Positions 57,697 to 64,000 of a stretch of 64,000 nucleotides of DNA are shown piece after piece. A model generated the notes under the pieces. It made no database searches and was not told where the DNA came from. It worked only from the letters and a program-made list of their open reading frames with translations. The stretch's first letter is position 1, and every line of letters begins with the position of its first letter. The position numbers and the translations under genes were made by a program. Source of the stretch: Hedera helix. Its lineage: Eukaryota > Streptophyta > Magnoliopsida > Apiales > Araliaceae. The stretch covers positions 9,364,432 through 9,428,431 of the forward strand of contig OX359284.1 of the NCBI GenBank assembly GCA_947179155.2, in the 5' to 3' direction.

Positions 57697-60600
57697 TGTA
57701 ACGACCCCGAAATTCGACCCACTTTATTTCTTTAAATTTTGTATTTATGATACATTATCTTCCTTATGTCCAAATTTCAGTCCGTTAATAAATCTTTAAC
57801 CTCTTTCTTTAATCCATTAATTGATTTTAAAATTATCAATTATCAAAAATTCTCATATAAATTTTTCTTTTTCTCGATTTAATCGTTGTATTAAAATATT
57901 TGAATATTTAAAATCCTTACATCTCAATCTTAGTCCCTAGATCGCAACCTTTACTTATTCTTTTCTTTCTGTAACCCGTATCATAAAGGTCAACATTCAA
58001 CATTTAATGTCATTTATATCCATACAATATTCTTATGTCGTAATTCATAGTCAAACATATAATAGCCTCTATCATAATATTCATGTTGAACAATTACAGT
58101 TCATAATTTAAACTATACTCGTCATATTCGGATCCAACTTATCTGTACATACAACATATCAGTATAACTTTGACAAATTATCCACCTTGAATCATAATAT
58201 AAACATATAATAATAATGTTCACAAACTTTTAGGAAAACCCGTCTCTATATAATCCAATATTCTTGAAATTCATTTCTTTCCTGCAAAAATGTTTATTAA
58301 GCAAGTAATGAGCACAACGGCTCAGCAAGTTCAACAGTTTATGCTTCACATAGCACATAACTTATCATACTTGGTGTGTGTCATACATCATGTGCTTGTG
58401 CTTCTACTATAGCAATATATCTCATATATATTCATATCGTTGCACAAAATACACATTGTGGTCATATTAATCACGTATCACGTAACACATAATTTGTATG
58501 CAGTTAAAACAAGAATTACATATCATAACATTCCAATACTTAACATAAAAGGGACTGAAGAACTTGTCTGACGTCCAGTTATTTAAATTGATAGCTTAAA
58601 CCCTTAACTCGATCAACCTATAATCATAAAATAATCAAATAACAATTATTTATCTCTTTATGATATTAATTTACTTAATTAATATCATCTCTGAGCCAAT
58701 TATTAATTTATATGGTTAATTATATTAACCTCATCCCTTAATAAATTAATTTAACTTAATAACCAATGCCTTCACTACGGACAACCCGGCTTATTGGATA
58801 AATTTTAGCTTATTCGGTTGTCCAAATTTTTATTTATTCACTTTCTAACCTTTAAACTTAATGGATTAATATTTAAATATTAATCCCCAATATTTAATAT
58901 TTTTACAAAAATATTAAATTTAATGCCCAAACATCATTTCTATATTTTTAGTATTTTTCTATAATTTTCTATGATTTTTAAACATTTATTTCATTAAAAT
59001 TTGATTCTGAGGGCATTTTAGTAATTTCCGCGCGCATAGGGACTCATTCGGTATTTTTCGAAAAGCCCAGGGGCATTTCCGTCATTTCGGCAACGTTAAG
59101 GACAAATCCGGAATTTTCCGGAAAGTCCAGGGGCAATTCTGTAACTTCCGCGGCCTTGGGGGACACATTGGGTATTTCTGGAAAAAGGCAAGGGCAACAC
59201 GGTAATTTCCAGCATTGCCGGTCGCCAGCGCATTGCGCGGTGACTGTTCCTGCCGACGCCACAAAACGACGTCGTTTTCCAGCTCGTTTCTGGGCTCCGC
59301 GCAATGCGCGGCCTGCCCCCATCAGCGCCCAAAACGGCGTCGCTTTGGTCCCGGTTTTCGGAAGTAATGGCTGCCGCGCATTGCGTGGACAGCCCAGAAA
59401 ATTTTTTTCTCTTTCCTACGCGAACAGTGCATCAACTTCCCAAAAATACCTCATTTTGCTACAACTTTTTCCAACAAAATTGTTCCAAAAATCATATCAT
59501 TAACATATCTTCATCCAAAAATTATATAGAATAATTTTCTTAATTATTTACTAATTTTCTACAAAATTATTTTACCACCAATAAATATAAAATAAATCAA
59601 ATAAATTAATTTATACCTTCAAAAATCCTTTCCTTGAAGCTTAGAATTCATCCTCATGATGACGTCAATATCTTCTTTTCTCTCTTGTAGCCATGGTGGT
59701 CGGTGGTGGCTAGGATGGTGGTGTTCGGCTAGGAGGAAGAAGAAAGAGAGAATTGTGTGTTGTTGCTATTCTTTTTCCTTGCTTTGCTTTTCTTTTTCTT
59801 TCTTTTATACTCACTTTAGTCACCCACGTTGGCAAAATTCCACCGCCTTTAAACTATCCCGAAACTTCCAAATTCGGCAAAAAAAATGAGGCATAAAAAT
59901 ATTTTAAACACATTACGTAAATATTTCGTATAATAAATATTTTATATAATGTATATAAAATATTTATTTTAATTCACCTAAAATCGTATCATGATTTATT
60001 AATAATTTTAATATCTCTTTCGGGTACTTTTCTTGACAAATTTTGTACATGCATAATGACATGCATGTAATTAAATGAGGTAATTTGTACCTCCAAAAAT
60101 CATAAAATAATTAATGTAATATATAAAAATTATTTTTCGTAATTTTTCACTTCGTTACTTGGACAATATGTTACATTAACATGTTCTCGTTTCTGAAATA
60201 TTATCTTTCATAAAAGTCATAATAATTCCATTATACATAATTTAATTTTTAATAACTTAAAGCATTCTTTTTTCTTATTTATTATTCAATTTCTTTAATA
60301 TTCACAATAATTTCTTATATAAATTATATAATTTAATATTATATAATTTGTATAATTACACTATTCATTTCTAATTATTTCCATTTTCCACAAATACAAT
60401 TTATAAAATTTCCTTCCATCCTTAATTAATTTAATTTTTCTTATATAAATTATATAATTATTCTTATATAATTTATATAATTAAATTTCCTTCATATAAC
60501 ATTTTAATTTCCTTATATAAATTATATAAGTTATTATTATATAATTTATATTATTACATTTCTTCTCAATTAATTTCTAAACCTCCTCCATAATTTATAA

Positions 60601-61099
60601 TTAATTTAAAATCAATAATTACACTTTTTACTAACTTCCTCATTAGCTTTTCATAAATTTTTCGGATTAATTTAATTATTAATCCCTTAATTGCCATAAT
60701 TAATAACATTTATAATTATTAATTAAACATAACACACACATATATATACAAATGTGTATATATACATATTTAATTCATGCATTTACATTATCACTTAACC
60801 TCCTTTAAAATCATAATTTCTGTACTTTCACAATAATTAAATTGTACAATTTATTGTACATTTACCTGAAATTTCTTTTATTCTTCATAAATTGTATTTA
60901 CACAATTTATTTACTTTTCAATTATTTTAAATTCACATAATTCATCACCATCTCTGTACAAATTTAATTTACTAATTAAATCCCTTCAAACACTTTAAAT
61001 TACTTAAAATAATAATTAACTTAAACAACCTTGATATTTTTTTATCAATTAATTCTTATTTGATATTATTAAAGGAATCCTGAAATTCGGATCCTCACT
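57697..61099 (-). repeat. LARD2 5' LTR (right copy)
   Basis: About 3.4 kb, a few bases shorter than the left copy through small indels (for example near 58830). TGAGC stem-loop 58309-58324, tandem array 59008-59218, palindrome AAAACGACGTCGTTTT at 59263-59278, TATA 59802-59811. The outermost base is T instead of A, so the usual CA end is lost on this side. Confidence 0.9.
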
Positions 61100-61626
61100 T
61101 CAAGTAATCAAGTTGAGGTATTTGTATGTATGTCTGTTAAGGTTTAACCAACAAGCCCAAGAAATAGTAAGTGTTTTATAATCTAACTCAATCTAGTAGC
61201 CCAACTGACTTTTAAGTAACAATTCTAATTGGATTATGTAATCAATCCAATATTATTAAATGGGTAGCCCAAGTGTAAATTATATAATGAACCTAATGTC
61301 ATAGCCTTATACTATTTAATTAGTGAACCATGTATAAAATATATGGTGAGTCCAAATTAAATAAACTAGTCTAAGTGTTAATGTTATACACTAGCCCAAT
61401 ACTTATTTTATTTCAAGTATCATAAGTTAGCCCAGTTGATTTAAATTGGTAGGAGCCTATATTGATAAATTAAATGAATGAACTAGTAGCCCAATGAGAA
61501 TTAATGTATTGAGCCCAACCAGAGTGAAATAGAAGTCCAACTAGAATTAAATAAATAGTCCATAGTGGAGCCCAAATGGTGAAATGAATTGGTGATGTGT
61601 ATGTATATATTGGTGTAAATGAATAC

Positions 61627-61628
<2 letters not shown>

Positions 61629-61684
<56 letters not shown>
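61629..61684 (+). repeat. (TA)n microsatellite
   Basis: About 28 uninterrupted TA units. Open frames of alternating Ile and Tyr on both strands are artefacts of it. Confidence 0.95.
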
Positions 61685-61688
<4 letters not shown>

Positions 61689-61940
61689 GTATGTATAATA
61701 AAAATACAGTCAAATTAGATGAAAAATGTCCTTGCTTGGGATGTGAAGCTTGCTTGCTTGCATTTTTAGAAGGGCACGAGTGGTTCACCAACTCCACACC
61801 AACCCTAGTCATTCACCTTTCAATCAACTAGTCAATAAAATGGCCATTCAAGCTTGTCATTCAAAACAATAGTAATCAAGATTAGAGCTTTAATTTCATA
61901 AATGCTAGTTGATTTGCAAGACTTAGCAATCTTATAAAAG

Positions 61941-61952
61941 CTCTATAAATAG
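61941..61952 (+). promoter_or_regulatory. TATA box of the rightmost LTR
   Basis: CTCTATAAATAG followed by AACCCTCACC and a GA-rich leader, equivalent to 29838-29848 and 12556-12565. Confidence 0.65.
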
Positions 61953-62929
61953 AACCCTCACCAAGTCTAGAAAAATTTGTTGTTCATTTGTTAGTTTTTT
62001 CAAGTTGTAGAGGGAGAGAAAAAGAGAGAGAGTTTCCTAGAGAGAAAAAGAAAAAAGCTTGAAAGTTTGTGTGATATACTTTAAATGTTAGTAAGTGTGA
62101 GCTATCATTCTAGTGGTTTATTCAAGAAGGAGGAAGAGATATAGCAAGATAAGATCATTCAAGAAGTTTAGAAAGTTTAAAAGTTTTCTAATCTTAAATT
62201 AGTTCTTATTTTCTTTGAATGAGTCTTTTTATATGCTTGGTTGTGGGAGAAATTTATGTTTTGGGTATGGACATCCTAAGATATAAGGGTAGTTCATGAT
62301 GGAGTATAGGTGAATATATGAAATCTCTGTGATCTATATATATGTATGTGATTTTTATGGTTAAAAAGTTAGTTTAATGTACAATATGTGTTCTATGTTT
62401 CAAAACCTATTTTTATAAGCTCTATGATGTTAGATCTAGTCTATATATGATCTATGGTCAAAAATGCATGACAATTGTTTTGATATGGTTAGTATGTGAA
62501 AATATGGAAGAGAAATGAAGATGATTATATTTCAAGTAAAAATCCTAGTTCAATGTATAGGTTGGTTATGTGTGTCTTATGGCCTATAAGTTGTTTATGT
62601 GATTTTTGTATCTTGTATGCTAGATGGATGAGTTCGATCGTAACATAACTGGAATCGTTGAAAATTAAGTTAAAACGAATAAGTTATGTGGTTTTTGGTA
62701 TAAAAAAAAGGGTCATTTTGAAACTCTAATTAATTGATCTTAATTTTTGTTGTCAAAAATATTTTTGGAAGTTAATTGATTTTTGAAAACTTGAAGAATA
62801 TTTAAGTTATGAACATAACAAAACATATTTGAGAGCATTTGATCATGTATTGCATGTTTTATGAAAGATTAAATCAAAGTAATCAAAATTGAAAAAAACT
62901 AAAAACTAAAGTTGAAAAAATTGAACTAT

Positions 62930-63045
62930 CGCCGCAGCGGTAGGTTTTACCACTGCAGCGGTGAAACATTCTACCGAAGACCACCGCGGCACTGGCAAGG
63001 ATCGTCGCGGCGCTGGTAAGGACCGCCGCATTGGTGGCCCTGGAT
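62930..63045 (+). other. GC-rich palindromic block of the rightmost LTR
   Basis: CGCCGCAGCGG, CCACTGCAGCGGTG, ACCACCGCGGCACTGG and TCGTCGCGGCGCTGG in about 115 bp, within a region that is otherwise strongly AT-rich. Similar words (CGCAGCG, CCGCCGCAGCGC) appear near 40-125. Confidence 0.6.
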
Positions 63046-63119
63046 TTTTGAAAAAATAATTTAATTCAGTCGAGTCGGTCTAAATGGGTTGGGTCGGATC
63101 CTTTAAAATCAATATGGAT

Positions 63120-63660
63120 CAAAAAGATGTAAATTAAATAATAAAAATATTAGACTAATTAAAATCGTTAAAATATTATTAAATAATTAATAATATTAGT
63201 AAATGGTTAAAATATTATTAAATGGTTAATAATATTAGTAAGGGAATAAAATATTAATAAATTATTAAAATATTATTAAATAATTAATAATATTAATAAG
63301 TGAATAAAATATTATTAAATAATTAATAATTTTAATAGATGGTTAAAATATTATTAAATAATTAATAATATTAATAAGTGAATAAAATATTATTAAATAA
63401 TTAATAATATTAACAAAGGATTAAAATATTATTAAAAAATTAATAATATTATTAAGAGGGTAAAATATCATTAAATTGTTAATAATATTTATAAATGATT
63501 AAGATATTATTTAATGAATAATATTATTATAAAGAGAGTAAGACATTATTAAATGGTTAATAATATTAGTAAACGGTTAAAATATTATTAAACGGTTAAT
63601 ATTATTTGTTTGTGATTACTATATTATCAAAGGTGATAATATTATTGATATGTTCTTATA
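63120..63660 (+). repeat. AT hairpin string of the rightmost LTR
   Basis: More than ten tandem imperfect units of TAAAATATTATTAAATAATT then AATAATATTA, in which AATATTATTA pairs with TAATAATATT. Different sequence but same design as the arrays at 16320-17410 and 31790-32345. Confidence 0.75.
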
Positions 63661-64000
63661 TGATAATTACGTGACTTAAATAATATCAAAGGTTGATAAT
63701 AGTATTAAGTGATTAAAGGTTGCGATTAAGTGTTAGATGATTTAAGACATGTATAGTAAGGTTATTATTATAAAATAAACTTGTATGTGATGTGTTGATT
63801 GGTATATCAATGTTGTTAAATGTTAGGTCATCCAAAAAAAGTTAATTTAAGTTGATTAGCAATAGTCAGCGGAACAGACAAGTTCTCTGAACCTTAACTT
63901 GTATTTATTTTGCAATTTTTTTTAAAATTCAAACTCGTTTTATTACACAATTTTATATACCTAGACTTGTTTTTATTATGCTATGTATCTTGAAGTTGAA

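Larger units (their letters stand above)
44491..61099 (-). mobile_element. LARD2: non-coding LTR retrotransposon derivative with nested Athila-type element
   Basis: LTRs at 44491-47900 and 57697-61099 (about 3.4 kb) flank an internal domain that, without the nested element, is about 2.9 kb and codes for nothing recognisable. TCAAG is duplicated exactly at 44486-44490 and 61100-61104. On the minus strand: primer site next to the right LTR, a stem-loop beside it, polypurine tract next to the left LTR. The LTRs differ by several dozen substitutions and a few small indels, so it is clearly older than LARD1. The last base of the right LTR is T where the left copy has A. The internal domain is partly shared with LARD1 although the LTRs are of another family. 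Confidence 0.9.
61105..64000 (+). repeat. Chromovirus-type LTR, continuation after LARD2, runs off the window
   Basis: AT-rich text with repeated AGCCCAATG-type words, as in the LTR at 29025. A (TA)n run and a TATA box follow, then a GA-rich leader (62008-62055), a GC-rich block (62930-63045), an AT hairpin string (63120-63660), and no end by 64000. The expected TGAGC stem-loop and CA end would lie to the right of the window. No gene seen. Confidence 0.62.

Noticed and set aside
61501..61831. ORFs on both strands with long Ile-Tyr runs
   Set aside because: Direct translation of the (TA)n microsatellite at 61629-61684.
1..64000. Host protein-coding genes
   Set aside because: I searched for long frames and intron-exon patterns outside the repeats and found none. 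All recognisable coding text belongs to retroelements, and what remains is LTR or array sequence.

Overview
This window is plant nuclear DNA, most likely from a flowering plant with a large, repeat-rich genome. I found no host gene. It is very AT-rich and almost all of it is LTR retrotransposons nested in one another. The evidence is TG...CA-bounded long terminal repeats, 5-bp target duplications, primer sites matching plant initiator tRNA-Met and tRNA-Asp, a chromodomain integrase of the Tekay/Del type, an Athila-type gag, the plant-specific PTPD domain, a tRNA-derived SINE and a hAT DNA transposon. I cannot name the species. Every coding remnant is interrupted by stops or frameshifts except one retroelement gag frame. 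Bacterial features (operons, Shine-Dalgarno sites, CRISPR) do not apply.

Layout, left half. 1-7510 is the 3' part of an Athila-like element (+): a PTPD pseudogene, a long non-coding tail, a polypurine tract, and a 3' LTR (3096-7510) split by a solo LTR (3607-7056). 7511-37373 is a decayed Tekay-type chromovirus (+). Its gag, protease and RT lie at 7658-10392. Its RNase H is broken by two insertions: a solo LTR (10393-15089) and, 54 bp further on, a 12.2-kb LARD (15144-27306, minus strand) with 4984-bp LTRs. The rest of RNase H, the integrase and the chromodomain follow to 28990. The chromovirus 3' LTR (29025-37373) is itself broken by a hAT element carrying a LINE fragment (30717-31672) and by a solo LTR (32352-35961) that contains a SINE (33738-34001).

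Layout, right half. 37374-42643 is older debris: palindromic repeat arrays, a decayed coiled-coil ORF, and a polypurine tract with LTR start resembling SIRE-type Copia elements. 42644-64000 is one or two further chromovirus-type LTRs. They are interrupted by a second LARD (44491-61099, minus strand), whose internal domain holds a gag-protease-only Athila-type element (49226-56117, minus strand) with exact 5-bp target duplications.

How the parts relate. The autonomous-type copies here are dead. The youngest insertions are non-autonomous: two LARDs with no coding capacity, and an Athila derivative without RT, RNase H or integrase. All would need enzymes from other elements. The two LARDs have different LTRs but share a non-coding internal domain, the same tRNA-Met primer site and the same stem-loop next to it. 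LARD2 also keeps what looks like an older polypurine tract and LTR start 531 bp inside its present LTR boundary. The chromovirus-type LTRs further share a TGAGC...GCTCA stem-loop 0.3-0.6 kb before their 3' ends, GC-rich palindromic blocks, and AT-rich strings of short hairpins. These conserved non-coding structures are the most interesting content of the window. All comparisons were made by eye.
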